NCBI GenBank assembly: GCA_023455425.1
Contig: JAEYCM010000006.1
Span: 30,184-94,183, forward strand
Reading direction: 5' to 3'
DNA length: 64,000 bases
Source of the DNA: Bacillota bacterium
GTDB lineage: Bacteria; Bacillota; Clostridia; Christensenellales; CAG-138
Shown piece by piece: positions 15,969 to 24,510 of this stretch. The stretch's first letter is position 1, and each line of letters starts with the position of its first letter. The notes below the pieces were generated by a model. It ran no database searches, was not told the DNA's origin, and saw only the letters and a list, made by a program, of their open reading frames with translations. A program made the translations under genes and the position numbers.

Positions 15969-17246
15969 ATGTCTATTATTCGACGTGGGATGCGTGCAGA
16001 TGGGTTAAGCGATGCTGTTATCAAAGAGGCGTTGCTTGAGTCCATTGCGGGACGTACGCTGAGACGGGTATTGATCATACCGCCGGATTTCACGCGCTTT
16101 CATTCCAATGCGGGGTTCATCACCAACGCGTATTACCACATGCTCGCGGATTTAAATTGCGAGGTGGATGTATTGCCCGCGCTCGGTACGCATGAACCTG
16201 TCACACCGGAACAGTGCGCGCAGATGTTTGGAGATCTGCCGTTCGAAAGGCTCATCCCCCATAACTGGCGTACGGATGTGGTGCGTATCGGAGAGGTTCC
16301 GGCTTCGTATCTTTCCGAGATTACAGGGGGCCTTTGGAACGAGCCGGTACGCGTGGAAATCAACCGGCGGGTAATGGACCCTTCTTATGATCTGATATTA
16401 TCCGTGGGGCAGGTGGTGCCGCACGAGGTCATTGGCATGGCCAACCACTCCAAGAACCTGTTCGTGGGCGTGGGTGGCAGCGATATGATCAACAGCAGTC
16501 ATATGGTGGGCGCGGTTTACGGGATGGAACGCATCATGGGCAAGGATCATACGCCCGTGCGCCGGATATTTGATTATAGCCTGCGGTTTTTAAAAGAAAG
16601 GCCGGTGTTGTTTGTTCTCACGGTAACGACCGCTCCTGCCGGTCAAATTCGTACGCACGGGCTGTTTATTGGAGAGGAACGTGATGTTTTGGAAGCGGCG
16701 ATCGCGTTATCCCAGCAAACCAACATTGATTTTTTAGAACGGCCTATTCAAAAGTGCGTTGTGTATCTTGATCCTGAGGAGTTTAAAAGCACATGGCTGG
16801 GCAACAAGGCGGTGTACCGTACGCGCATGGCGATAGCCGATGGCGGGGAACTGATCGTGCTTGCCCCAGGGGTGGAGCGGTTTGGCGAGGACGGGGCGGT
16901 GGATCTGCTGATCCGCAAATACGGGTACTGCGGCAGGTTGAACGTATTGGAACTGTTCCGGCAAAATGAGGATATTCGCAATAATATGGGTGCGGCGGCA
17001 CATTTGATACACGGTTCCTCCGATGGAAGGTTTTCTGTTACGTATGCTGTGAAACGCATTTCACAGCAGGAGATAGAGTCCGTACAGTTCCACGCTGCCG
17101 ATTATGAGGAGATGATCCAACGCTATAATCCCCATTCGCTTTCCTATGGCTTTAATTTGCTTCCCGATGGTGAGGAAATTTACTATATTCCTAACCCTGC
17201 GCTCGGGTTGTGGATTGATCGCAGCCGTATGAGCTCAAACTTCTAA
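15969..17246 (+). CDS. LarA-family (nickel-pincer, DUF2088) 2-hydroxyacid racemase/epimerase homologue
   Basis: 425 residues, the LarA length. Residues known in Lactobacillus LarA appear aligned: Asp40 and Arg43 ('PPDFTRFHS') for the D-x-x-R motif, His75 ('LGTHEP') and His152 ('VVPHEVIG') for the proton-transfer pair, and Lys162 ('NHSKNLFVGVGG'), ten residues after His152, for attachment of the nickel-pincer nucleotide. It should epimerise C2 of a 2-hydroxyacid. Next to 6-phosphogluconate dehydrogenase and a lactonase, an aldonate such as gluconate/mannonate is the best guess. No larB, larC or larE is in the window, so cofactor synthesis must be encoded elsewhere. AAGGAGG precedes the ATG. 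Confidence 0.85.
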   Translation: MSIIRRGMRADGLSDAVIKEALLESIAGRTLRRVLIIPPDFTRFHSNAGFITNAYYHMLADLNCEVDVLPALGTHEPVTPEQCAQMFGDLPFERLIPHNWRTDVVRIGEVPASYLSEITGGLWNEPVRVEINRRVMDPSYDLILSVGQVVPHEVIGMANHSKNLFVGVGGSDMINSSHMVGAVYGMERIMGKDHTPVRRIFDYSLRFLKERPVLFVLTVTTAPAGQIRTHGLFIGEERDVLEAAIALSQQTNIDFLERPIQKCVVYLDPEEFKSTWLGNKAVYRTRMAIADGGELIVLAPGVERFGEDGAVDLLIRKYGYCGRLNVLELFRQNEDIRNNMGAAAHLIHGSSDGRFSVTYAVKRISQQEIESVQFHAADYEEMIQRYNPHSLSYGFNLLPDGEEIYYIPNPALGLWIDRSRMSSNF

Positions 17247-17276
17247 CTTATAAGCGATTTTTCGGGAAAAACGCCC

Positions 17277-17314
17277 TGCCGCTGGAAGCTACCCGCTTCT
17301 AGCGGCATTTTTAT
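17277..17314 (+). terminator. Rho-independent terminator of the sugar-acid locus
   Basis: The stem TGCCGCT-G-GAAGC pairs with GCTTC-T-AGCGGCA (17277-17289 with 17295-17307) and is followed by TTTTTAT. It lies 30 bases after the LarA-like stop codon. Confidence 0.88.
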
Positions 17315-17377
17315 ATCAGAAATATCTTGCCGAAGGATCGCTCAAGCAGCCATGATCAATATGGCATGGCTGGCTGC

Positions 17378-18124
17378 TCATCCACCGATCTGTACCTGTA
17401 TGCCTGCTTCAAGCAGAGTTTGTTCAAATGCGGCCAGGTCTTCCTCGTGCAGCTGTTGGGTTCCTGCATAATCGTAGTGGATGCCCAGCCTCTGGTATTT
17501 GCTTTCCCCCATTTGATGGAAGGGCAGCAAATGCACCTCTTTTGCGCCAAGGGTTTTTAATAACTGCGCAAAGTCGCGCATATCCTCACCCGAATCGTTG
17601 TATCCCGGTATGACGGGGACGCGGATGATAGTGTGTACGCCGGACGAAAGCGCGCTGCGGATGTTTTGGAGGATCAGCGCATTCCCAATGCCAGTGCCGC
17701 GCTGGTGCGCGCCCTCGTCGTAATGCTTCAGGTCGATATGAATAAGGTCGAACAGGCGGATCATGTCCGTAAATGCCGCGGCAGGGATATGAGCCGCCGT
17801 TTCAACAGCCACGTGTATGCCTAAAGCATGCAGCGCATCGCAAAGCGCGCGTACAAATTCCCTGTGCAGGAGAGGCTCGCCGCCTGTAAGCGTTACGCCG
17901 CCGCCGCTGGTATCGAAAAAGGCTTTATCCTTAACGAGCTCTTTTACCAGCTCTTCCACCGTATATTCGCGCGCGCTGCCGTTTGGGTCAGGATGGATGG
18001 CCTGTGATTCGGGATTGGCGCACCATTTGCATTGTAGATTACAGCCCTGAAAGAATACGTTGGTGCGTATCCCTGCGCCGTCGTGCAACGAAAACCTTTG
18101 GATATTGAATATAAAAGCCTTCAT
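17378..18124 (-). CDS. Glycyl-radical-enzyme activating protein, short PflA type
   Basis: 248 residues. The radical SAM motif is Cys28-x3-Cys32-x2-Cys35 ('QGCNLQCKWC'), preceded by 'SLHDGAGIRTNVF' and followed by 'GGGVTLTGGEPL'. It lacks the two-cluster ferredoxin insert found in most dehydratase activases, so it is built like PflA. The start at 18124 has GGAGGT six bases upstream. It would install a glycyl radical on a partner. The likely partner is the glycyl radical enzyme at 20334, the only one here without an adjacent activase, but the gene is on the opposite strand. It is cotranscribed with the HAD gene at 18256-19089. Confidence 0.88.
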   Translation of the reverse strand: MKAFIFNIQRFSLHDGAGIRTNVFFQGCNLQCKWCANPESQAIHPDPNGSAREYTVEELVKELVKDKAFFDTSGGGVTLTGGEPLLHREFVRALCDALHALGIHVAVETAAHIPAAAFTDMIRLFDLIHIDLKHYDEGAHQRGTGIGNALILQNIRSALSSGVHTIIRVPVIPGYNDSGEDMRDFAQLLKTLGAKEVHLLPFHQMGESKYQRLGIHYDYAGTQQLHEEDLAAFEQTLLEAGIQVQIGG

Positions 18125-18255
18125 AGGGGTACCTCCATACGCGTTCATTACAGCCAGTATGGTGCTATTTCGTCCAAATCGGCAATGCGCACCGCGGTGA
18201 CTAAGCCGCACGGATTTTTGCGGGTCATGCGCAAACAACACAATCTAGCTGGCAC

Positions 18256-19089
18256 TCACAACGCAACATCTTGCCCAAGAATATAATGATGAATTGCATA
18301 TGCCGCGCCGTCCGCATCGCAGCGCGGCACGGCGATGCGCGCCTGGGATTTTACCTCATCGGGGGCGTTCCCCATTGCCAGGGACAAGCCGACATGTTTG
18401 AACATGGAAATATCTCCGGTCCCGTCGCCCAGCGCGGCGGCACTGTTCAAGTCGATATCAAGCAGTTCACACAAGCTTTTGAGCGCCTTGCCCTTGCTGC
18501 TATCGGCTTTGTTGGCCTCCAGGCTCTGATGCAGGGAAATGATGAGGGAGACGTCCGGCCGCCTGCAAAGGGCATATGCGCGCTGCAAGTCCGTTACATC
18601 GTGCAAGAACATATTCACCTTTTCTATGCCGGTTTCCCGCTCATGGAGCAATTGCCATAGATCGGGTACTAAGGTGCGCGAACCGGGCAGATTGTCTTCA
18701 AGAAACTGCGCGTGGTAATATTCCGGGTCTTTTGTGCAATGCGCGTTAGCGTATATTTTGCCGTCCGCATAGAGTTCTGTCATCACGTCAAGCCCTTCTA
18801 ACGCGCGGTACACCGCGCGTGCGGCGCTGACCGGCAGCAAATCCTCATAGATCCATGCGCATTTCTCATTATCCCAAATGCACGCGCCATTGCTCAGGAT
18901 ATAATAGCGTATCCATGGAAAGCGCGTGCGCAAAGAACCCACTTCGCTCAGCGTTCGTCCGGTGGAAATAATCGTCTCCACGCCCCGTTCCCGAAGGGAA
19001 ACGACAGCGCTCTGTACCGCGTCGGTGAAAGTTTCATCTATGGTAAGCGTACCGTCCACATCAAATGCGGCAAGTCGAATGCTTTTCAT
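18256..19089 (-). CDS. HAD-superfamily (Cof/IIB subclass) phosphatase
   Basis: 277 residues. HAD motif I is 'FDVDGTLT' (Asp10, Asp12), motif II is 'ISTGRT', and motif IV is 'ALGDGTGDISMF', with a Cof-type cap between. The lysine of motif III is in 'SSKGKAL'. Members dephosphorylate sugar phosphates, flavin or PLP; the substrate cannot be told. It is the first gene after a minus-strand promoter at 19191-19219 and is followed by the short activase, which hints at a role beside glycyl radical metabolism. It is divergent from the ROK gene. Confidence 0.88.
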   Translation of the reverse strand: MKSIRLAAFDVDGTLTIDETFTDAVQSAVVSLRERGVETIISTGRTLSEVGSLRTRFPWIRYYILSNGACIWDNEKCAWIYEDLLPVSAARAVYRALEGLDVMTELYADGKIYANAHCTKDPEYYHAQFLEDNLPGSRTLVPDLWQLLHERETGIEKVNMFLHDVTDLQRAYALCRRPDVSLIISLHQSLEANKADSSKGKALKSLCELLDIDLNSAAALGDGTGDISMFKHVGLSLAMGNAPDEVKSQARIAVPRCDADGAAYAIHHYILGQDVAL

Positions 19090-19190
19090 ATCTCTTATCC
19101 TCAGCCGACGGCACCCGTACCTGTATGGGGCGCCAGCTTTTCTACATGTTGAAATCAGTTTACTAACACGAGGTATACGCTTGCAGATTT

Positions 19191-19219
19191 ATTGTATAGG
19201 AAGAATATGATCTGTGCAA
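19191..19219 (-). promoter_or_regulatory. Sigma-A promoter for the HAD-activase pair
   Basis: On the minus strand TTGCAC (19219-19214), a 17-bp spacer and TACAAT (19196-19191). The leader to the HAD start would be about 95 bases. It is back to back with the promoter at 19282-19311, so the two units could share control. Confidence 0.6.
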
Positions 19220-19281
19220 TGCCGGATTGTTTCGTTTGTAATATTTAATACATTCAAATGAAAATATTTATTTTTCATATG

Positions 19282-19311
19282 TTGACTACCGTTGGCCTGC
19301 CCGCATATAAT
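19282..19311 (+). promoter_or_regulatory. Sigma-A promoter for the ROK / glycyl radical enzyme locus
   Basis: TTGACT (19282-19287), an 18-bp spacer and TATAAT (19306-19311). The predicted leader to the ATG at 19391 is about 70 bases. An imperfect AT-rich inverted repeat (ATGAAAATA...ATTTTTCAT, 19258-19278) lies just upstream and could be a regulator site. The rest of the 301-bp divergent gap (19090-19390) shows nothing else. Confidence 0.65.
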
Positions 19312-19390
19312 ATAAGCGCAGAAGAAAATTTGTGTCAATGACATATTCGTATCCTATCAGTAGAAGAAATCCGTGCGCGGAGGAAATCTC

Positions 19391-20332
19391 ATGTGTGAAA
19401 AATACAGGATCGGCATCGATGCCGGAGGAACAAAGGTTGCCTATGGCCTTTTTGACGGCCACGGCACGCTTTTGGATAGAGTGCAGCACCCGACGGATGC
19501 CAAAGCGGATGGTCCTTCCTTTTCAGATCGGGTCATAGAAGGCATTCATACCCTTGCGAAAAAGAACAATGTTGCGGTGGATATGCTCGAAGGAATCGGC
19601 ATTGCCATGCCTTCCTTCATCCTCCATGAAGAAGGACGCATCCTCATGACCTCGGCCATGCCGGGCATCAAGGATTTCCCCATGCGGGAGTATTTAAACG
19701 AACGCCTGCCTGTCCGGGTGGTGCTGGATAACGACAGCAACGCAGCGGCGCTGGCCGAATACCGCCACGGCGCGGGGCGCGGCAGCAGGCACATGGTATA
19801 TGTGGCTGTCGGCACGGGCTTGGGCAGCGGTATCATCATCAATGGCAAGCTGTTTCAGGGCTCTTACGGCTGGGCGGGGGAATGCGGGCACATGCTCGCA
19901 ACGCCGGATGAGGGAATCCTGTGCGGTTGCGAAAACCGCGGTTGTTTTATGTCCTACGCTTCGGGACGGTATATGCGCGAGCATCTACGGCTCAGGCTGG
20001 AAAACGGCGCAAAAAGCATACTTGCGGGCGGCCCGCTCAACGGCGAATATGTGCTTGCGGCATACTACAAGGGCGACAAGCTTGCGATCGAGATCGTGGA
20101 TCAGATGGCACATTACATCGCGGTGTGCGTGTTCAACCTGTATCAGATGCTCAACATCAACACGTTTGTATTCGGCGGCGGGCTTGTCTGCTTTGGCGAC
20201 GCGCTTTTCGGCAAGGTCCGAAAGGAGTTTGACAAATACAACCATATCCAGCTGCCGGTATATTTTAAAACGGCGGAGCTTCAGCAGAACTTCGGCATCA
20301 TAGGTGCCGCGGAATTCATCAGAGAGGTGTAA
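19391..20332 (+). CDS. ROK-family sugar kinase
   Basis: 313 residues. The phosphate-binding motif is 'GIDAGGTKVAYG' (residues 8-19), the second is 'VGTGLGSGIIING', and the zinc site is formed by His in 'GECGHM' with 'CGCENRGC', where the usual Gly after the second Cys is Glu. There is no N-terminal helix-turn-helix, so it is a kinase rather than a repressor. Likely substrates are glucose, N-acetylhexosamines, fructose or related hexoses. The ATG at 19391 has GGAGG eight bases upstream. It opens the second catabolic locus and its stop is adjacent to the TTG start of the next gene. Confidence 0.9.
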   Translation: MCEKYRIGIDAGGTKVAYGLFDGHGTLLDRVQHPTDAKADGPSFSDRVIEGIHTLAKKNNVAVDMLEGIGIAMPSFILHEEGRILMTSAMPGIKDFPMREYLNERLPVRVVLDNDSNAAALAEYRHGAGRGSRHMVYVAVGTGLGSGIIINGKLFQGSYGWAGECGHMLATPDEGILCGCENRGCFMSYASGRYMREHLRLRLENGAKSILAGGPLNGEYVLAAYYKGDKLAIEIVDQMAHYIAVCVFNLYQMLNINTFVFGGGLVCFGDALFGKVRKEFDKYNHIQLPVYFKTAELQQNFGIIGAAEFIREV

Positions 20333-20333
20333 A

Positions 20334-22733
20334 TTGGAACATTATTTCGGAACACTCAATGCCCGCACCGCCGCCATTCGCGGGCGGCTGCTCGATATAC
20401 AGCCCACCGTGTGCACAGAGCGCGCGCTTTTAACCACCGAAACTTACCGCGCGCATGAGATGGACCAGGTCGTTTTAAGACGCGCCTATATGCTCGATAA
20501 CGTGCTGCGCAACATGTCCATCTATATCGACCCCGACGCGCTGCTTGTCGGAAACCAGGCAAGCGCGGACCGCGCCGCGCCCATATTCCCCGAGTATGCC
20601 ATGGATTGGGTCGTTACGGAGCTGGATGAATTCGAAAAACGCGACGGGGACCGCTTTACCATCTCCGAGGACAACAAACACGTATTGCGGGAGATATACC
20701 CTTACTGGAAGGGCCGCACGCTGCAGGATAAGGGCTATGCGGCGTTTCCGGAGCAGGCGCGCCTGTTTTACGACCTTGGCATCATCAAGACGGAAGGCAA
20801 CATCACCTCGGGTGATGCGCATGTCGCGGCGGATTACGGACGCGTGCTGCGCGAAGGGCTTCATGGCGTGCGCGAACGGACGCTTGCGGCGCAATCCGCC
20901 CTGCAGCTGACCAAATTTGAAGATTTAAAGAAGAGCTATTTCTACCGCTCCATACTCATTACGCTCGACGCGGTGGAAGCCTACGCGCTGCGGTATGCGG
21001 AGCTCGCGGAACAGCAGGCTGAGACTGCTGCGCCGGAGCGCGCGGCGGAGCTTAAGGAAATCGCCCGCATCTGCCGCAAGGTGCCTATGGAACCTGCGGA
21101 AACATTCCACGAGGCGCTGCAAAGCGTCTGGTTCCTGCATTGCATCCTGCAGATCGAATCCAACGGCCATTCGCTTTCCTACGGGCGGTTTGATCAGTAC
21201 GTACTGCCATATTATTCAAAAAGCAAGGCGGCGGGCATGACGCAGGAGCAGGCCTGCGAGCTGTTGGAAAACCTATGGCTACGCACGTTTACGGTCAATA
21301 AGATACGCAGCTGGTCACACACGCGCTTTTCGGCGGGCAGCCCGCTGTATCAGAATGTTACGGTGGGAGGCCAGACGCCCGAAGGCGAGGATGCCGTTAA
21401 CGAGCTAAGTTGCCTCGTGCTGCGTACGGTAGCGCGCTGCCACCTGCCCCAGCCCAACCTTACGGTGCGCTATCATAAGGGGCTCAGCGACGCATTCATG
21501 CGCGAATGCGTGGAAGTGATCCGCTGCGGGTTTGGCATGCCGGCGTTCAACAGCGATGAAATCATCATTCCTTCCTTTCTGGATTTGGGCGTCAAAAGGG
21601 AGGACGCGTACAATTACAGTGCTATCGGCTGCGTGGAAGTGGCCGTACCCGGCAAATGGGGGTATCGCTGCACGGGCATGAGCTTTTTGAACTTCCCAAA
21701 GACGTTGATGATCGCGCTCAACGACGGCGTGGATATCAGCAGCGGCAAGCGCGTTTGTAAGGGCGAGGGGCACTTTCTCAACATGGAGCGCTTCGAGGAC
21801 GTCATGCGCGCCTGGGATGTGTTTGTACGAGAGTTCTGCCGCCAGGCGGTGGTGCTGGATGCAAGCGCGGACCTGGTATTGGAGCAGGAGGTACCGGATA
21901 TCCTCTGCTCGGCGCTGACGGACGATTGCATTGCCAGAGGCAAGCATCTCAAGGAAGGCGGCGCGGTGTACGATTATATCAGCGATCTGCAGGTGGGTAT
22001 CGCCAACCTGGGAGACTCGCTTGCCGCCATCAAAAAATGCGTGTATGAGGATAAGAGCGTGACGCGCGAGCAGCTCTGGAACGCGCTGCTTACGGATTTC
22101 GCCGGGGAGGAAGGCGAGCGTATCCGTCAGCTTCTGCTGGCGGTACCAAAGTACGGCAATGACGACGATTATGTGGACTCCCTTGTCGTGGAGGGGTACG
22201 ACAGCTATATCGATGAAATCGCAAAGCATAAGAATACCCGCTTCGGGCGCGGCCCGATCGGCGGCCGTTACTATGCGGGAACATCTTCCATCTCTGCAAA
22301 CGTACCGCAGGGTGCGGGTACCTGCGCCACGCCGGATGGCCGCCATGCGGGGGAACCGCTTGCGGAAGGGTGTTCGCCGACCCACAGCGCGGATACCAAC
22401 GGACCCACCAGCGTCTTTAAGTCGGTGTCCAAACTGCGCACCGAAAAGATCACAGGCGGTGTGCTGCTTAACCAGAAGGTATCGCCCTCCATGCTGGAAA
22501 AACCCAGGGACCGGGAAAAACTCATACTGCTTGTGCGCACATTCTTCAATGCACTGCATGGCTTCCATGTGCAGTACAATGTGGTTTCCCGCGAGACGCT
22601 GCTGGATGCGCAGATACATCCCGAAAACCACAAAGACCTCATTGTGCGCGTAGCCGGGTATTCGGCGTTCTTCAACGTGCTTTCCCGGCAGACGCAGGAT
22701 GATATTATTGCAAGAACGGAGCAGGTGCTGTAA
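20334..22733 (+). CDS. Glycyl radical enzyme, dehydratase/lyase type (PFL2 family), substrate unknown
   Basis: 799 residues. The thiyl-radical Cys433 is in 'GCVEV', with Glu435 two residues later; this C-x-E pair is typical of glycerol/diol dehydratase-like members and excludes pyruvate formate-lyase, which has adjacent cysteines. The glycyl radical is Gly775 in 'RVAGYSAFF'. 'GDAHVAADYGRVL' gives a histidine in the region of the family's active-site His. The start is TTG, one base after the ROK stop, with AGAGAGGTG upstream; no ATG precedes the conserved 'ERALLTTETYR'. It should eliminate water or another group from a polyol-like substrate. The DeoR gene follows without a gap. Confidence 0.9.
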   Translation: MEHYFGTLNARTAAIRGRLLDIQPTVCTERALLTTETYRAHEMDQVVLRRAYMLDNVLRNMSIYIDPDALLVGNQASADRAAPIFPEYAMDWVVTELDEFEKRDGDRFTISEDNKHVLREIYPYWKGRTLQDKGYAAFPEQARLFYDLGIIKTEGNITSGDAHVAADYGRVLREGLHGVRERTLAAQSALQLTKFEDLKKSYFYRSILITLDAVEAYALRYAELAEQQAETAAPERAAELKEIARICRKVPMEPAETFHEALQSVWFLHCILQIESNGHSLSYGRFDQYVLPYYSKSKAAGMTQEQACELLENLWLRTFTVNKIRSWSHTRFSAGSPLYQNVTVGGQTPEGEDAVNELSCLVLRTVARCHLPQPNLTVRYHKGLSDAFMRECVEVIRCGFGMPAFNSDEIIIPSFLDLGVKREDAYNYSAIGCVEVAVPGKWGYRCTGMSFLNFPKTLMIALNDGVDISSGKRVCKGEGHFLNMERFEDVMRAWDVFVREFCRQAVVLDASADLVLEQEVPDILCSALTDDCIARGKHLKEGGAVYDYISDLQVGIANLGDSLAAIKKCVYEDKSVTREQLWNALLTDFAGEEGERIRQLLLAVPKYGNDDDYVDSLVVEGYDSYIDEIAKHKNTRFGRGPIGGRYYAGTSSISANVPQGAGTCATPDGRHAGEPLAEGCSPTHSADTNGPTSVFKSVSKLRTEKITGGVLLNQKVSPSMLEKPRDREKLILLVRTFFNALHGFHVQYNVVSRETLLDAQIHPENHKDLIVRVAGYSAFFNVLSRQTQDDIIARTEQVL

Positions 22734-23480
22734 ATGAATCAACGTTGTCTTACCATACTGGATATGCTCAACCGCGAGGAAATGCTTGACGTCAACGAAC
22801 TCGCACAGCGCCTGGATGTTTCCGCGGTAACGGTGCGCAAGGATTTGGACACCCTGGAATCGCGGGGGCTCTTGCGGCGGCAGCACGGGTACGCCGTACG
22901 GGTCTCGCCCAATGACATCAACTACCGCATGACGTTCGATTATGAGACAAAAATGCGCATTGCCCAAAGCGCCCGCGATATGGTGGAGAGCGGTGAAACG
23001 GTGATGATCGAATCCGGCTCCACCTGCGCCATGCTCGCTGCCGAACTGGTAAAAACCAAACGCGATGTGACCATCATTACCAATTCCGCATTTATTGCGG
23101 GATATGTGCGTGCCATACCCGGCGCGCGCGTGGTGTTGCTCGGCGGTACCTACGATCCTGACGCGCAGGTGATGTCGGGCCCATTGGTACGAAAGTGCGC
23201 CGAGGAATTTTTTGTGGACAAATTTTTTATCGGCACCGACGGATACGACCCCGTGCAGGGTTTTTCCAATGTGGATCTGCTGCGCGCGGAAGCCGTGCGC
23301 GCGATGGCAGCACAGGCCCAAAAGCGCATTATATTGACGGATTCGTCCAAGTTCAACCGTCGCGGTGTGGTGCTGCTGATGCCCATTTCACAGGTGACGG
23401 CGGTTATTACCGACGTGGTGCCGGACAACTGCAGGGCTTCTCTGGAGAAAAACGGGGTTGAGATTGTAATCGCGCAATAA
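22734..23480 (+). CDS. DeoR-family transcriptional repressor
   Basis: 248 residues. The N-terminal helix-turn-helix covers residues 20-45 ('NELAQRLDVSAVTVRKDLDT'), followed by the DeoR sensor domain with 'ESGSTCAMLAAEL' and 'TNSAFIAGY', which bind a phosphorylated sugar in this family. The ATG follows the upstream stop codon directly. It probably represses this locus and responds to a sugar phosphate made by the neighbouring ROK or ROK-like proteins; that link is inferred from position. Confidence 0.92.
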   Translation: MNQRCLTILDMLNREEMLDVNELAQRLDVSAVTVRKDLDTLESRGLLRRQHGYAVRVSPNDINYRMTFDYETKMRIAQSARDMVESGETVMIESGSTCAMLAAELVKTKRDVTIITNSAFIAGYVRAIPGARVVLLGGTYDPDAQVMSGPLVRKCAEEFFVDKFFIGTDGYDPVQGFSNVDLLRAEAVRAMAAQAQKRIILTDSSKFNRRGVVLLMPISQVTAVITDVVPDNCRASLEKNGVEIVIAQ

Positions 23481-23503
23481 CGGAGCTTCGGAGGGACGCG
23501 GCT

Positions 23504-24307
23504 ATGGATTATTTGGAAAATGGACTGGATAGCTTCTGTGCCGCGATCAATCAGGTGGAAACGCCGGTGCTGTTTTGCGAGCGGTTCGACGAGAAAAGCA
23601 ATATCTGGAATTTCTCCAAGCACAAACACGATTGCATTGAACTACTCTATTTCCTGTTTGGAAGGGCGGAGGTCATCACAGGGGATGATTCGGTACAGGC
23701 AGACTTTTATGACGCCGTCATTTACCCCAAGGGCATGTACCATACCGAAATCCTGCAATTCAACCGCCACCAGGAGATCATCTGCGTTTGGGTGGATATC
23801 CCGGATCTTGAAATTCCGAGGGTCATCCGCATGCAGGACGAAAACGGGAACCTCAAATGTCTGCTCGAAAAGCTGCACACGGAATATAAAAGCGAGGCAC
23901 CCTGCAAAGCGCTCATTGACCACTATGTAAAGGCGCTTGCGATACTGATCGCCAGGAAATATATCGCCAAAAGCTCTGAAAACGATATGGTGGGCCGCGT
24001 CAGCCAATATATGCAGGATAATATGGCGCAGCAGATCACGGTGCAGCAGCTTGCGGATCTGGTGTATGTCAGCAAATCCTACTTAAGCCGGATATTCAAA
24101 CGGCAAACGGGCATGGCGCTCAATGAATACCTGCAAAAACTGCGAATTGAAGCCGCAAAAACCATACTGCTCTCCTCGGGTATGAATACCGGGGAGGTTG
24201 CGTGTACGGTAGGATACCATTGCCCCAAATACTTTTACAGGGTGTTTGTTTCCAATACCGGCATGTCTCCCCGAGAATTCAGGAAAAAAGAATCCAAAAA
24301 CAGATAA
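23504..24307 (+). CDS. AraC-family transcriptional regulator
   Basis: 267 residues. A cupin-like N-terminal sensor domain (histidines in 'KHKHDCIELLY' and 'YPKGMYHTEI') is followed by the double helix-turn-helix domain at about residues 165-262 ('ITVQQLADLVYVSKSYLSRIFKRQ' region and 'TGMSPREFRKK'). GGAGGG precedes the ATG. It lies between the two glycyl radical enzyme genes and probably activates the downstream one, for which a 203-bp upstream gap is available. Confidence 0.92.
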   Translation: MDYLENGLDSFCAAINQVETPVLFCERFDEKSNIWNFSKHKHDCIELLYFLFGRAEVITGDDSVQADFYDAVIYPKGMYHTEILQFNRHQEIICVWVDIPDLEIPRVIRMQDENGNLKCLLEKLHTEYKSEAPCKALIDHYVKALAILIARKYIAKSSENDMVGRVSQYMQDNMAQQITVQQLADLVYVSKSYLSRIFKRQTGMALNEYLQKLRIEAAKTILLSSGMNTGEVACTVGYHCPKYFYRVFVSNTGMSPREFRKKESKNR

Positions 24308-24510
24308 CTTGCAATGCGTTTAAAAAAACTGCATGTTCACAATTGTACACCTTTTGGATAGTTTCAACGGTTTTTTTGAAAATAGCGGCATGCTAGAATA
24401 ATTTCATTCCAAGGCAGTCCAATTTATTAAAGGTTTTCTCCTGATCAGTGAAGCATCTTTCTTAGCAATTGGCATCTTTTAGGTCAGATTGATTTCAAAG
24501 AGGAATTTTC

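Noticed and set aside
17345..17378. Hairpin (AGCAGCCATG with CATGGCTGGCTGCT) just after the short activase stop on the minus strand
   Set aside because: The stem has a bulge and no T-run. It may aid 3' end formation, but it cannot be called a terminator with confidence.
21405..23321. A 638-codon open frame on the minus strand opposite the first glycyl radical enzyme and DeoR gene
   Set aside because: It is antisense to two clear genes, has no family motifs and an odd His/Arg-rich composition. Long antisense frames are expected in GC-biased codons; similar ones at 4892-6007, 6029-7138, 30515-31531 and 42351-43514 were rejected for the same reason.
24376..24399. TTGAAA and TAGAAT upstream of the second glycyl radical enzyme as a promoter
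   Set aside because: The spacer is only 12 bp. No other hexamer pair in the 203-bp gap was convincing, so no promoter is listed there; AraC-activated promoters often lack a -35.
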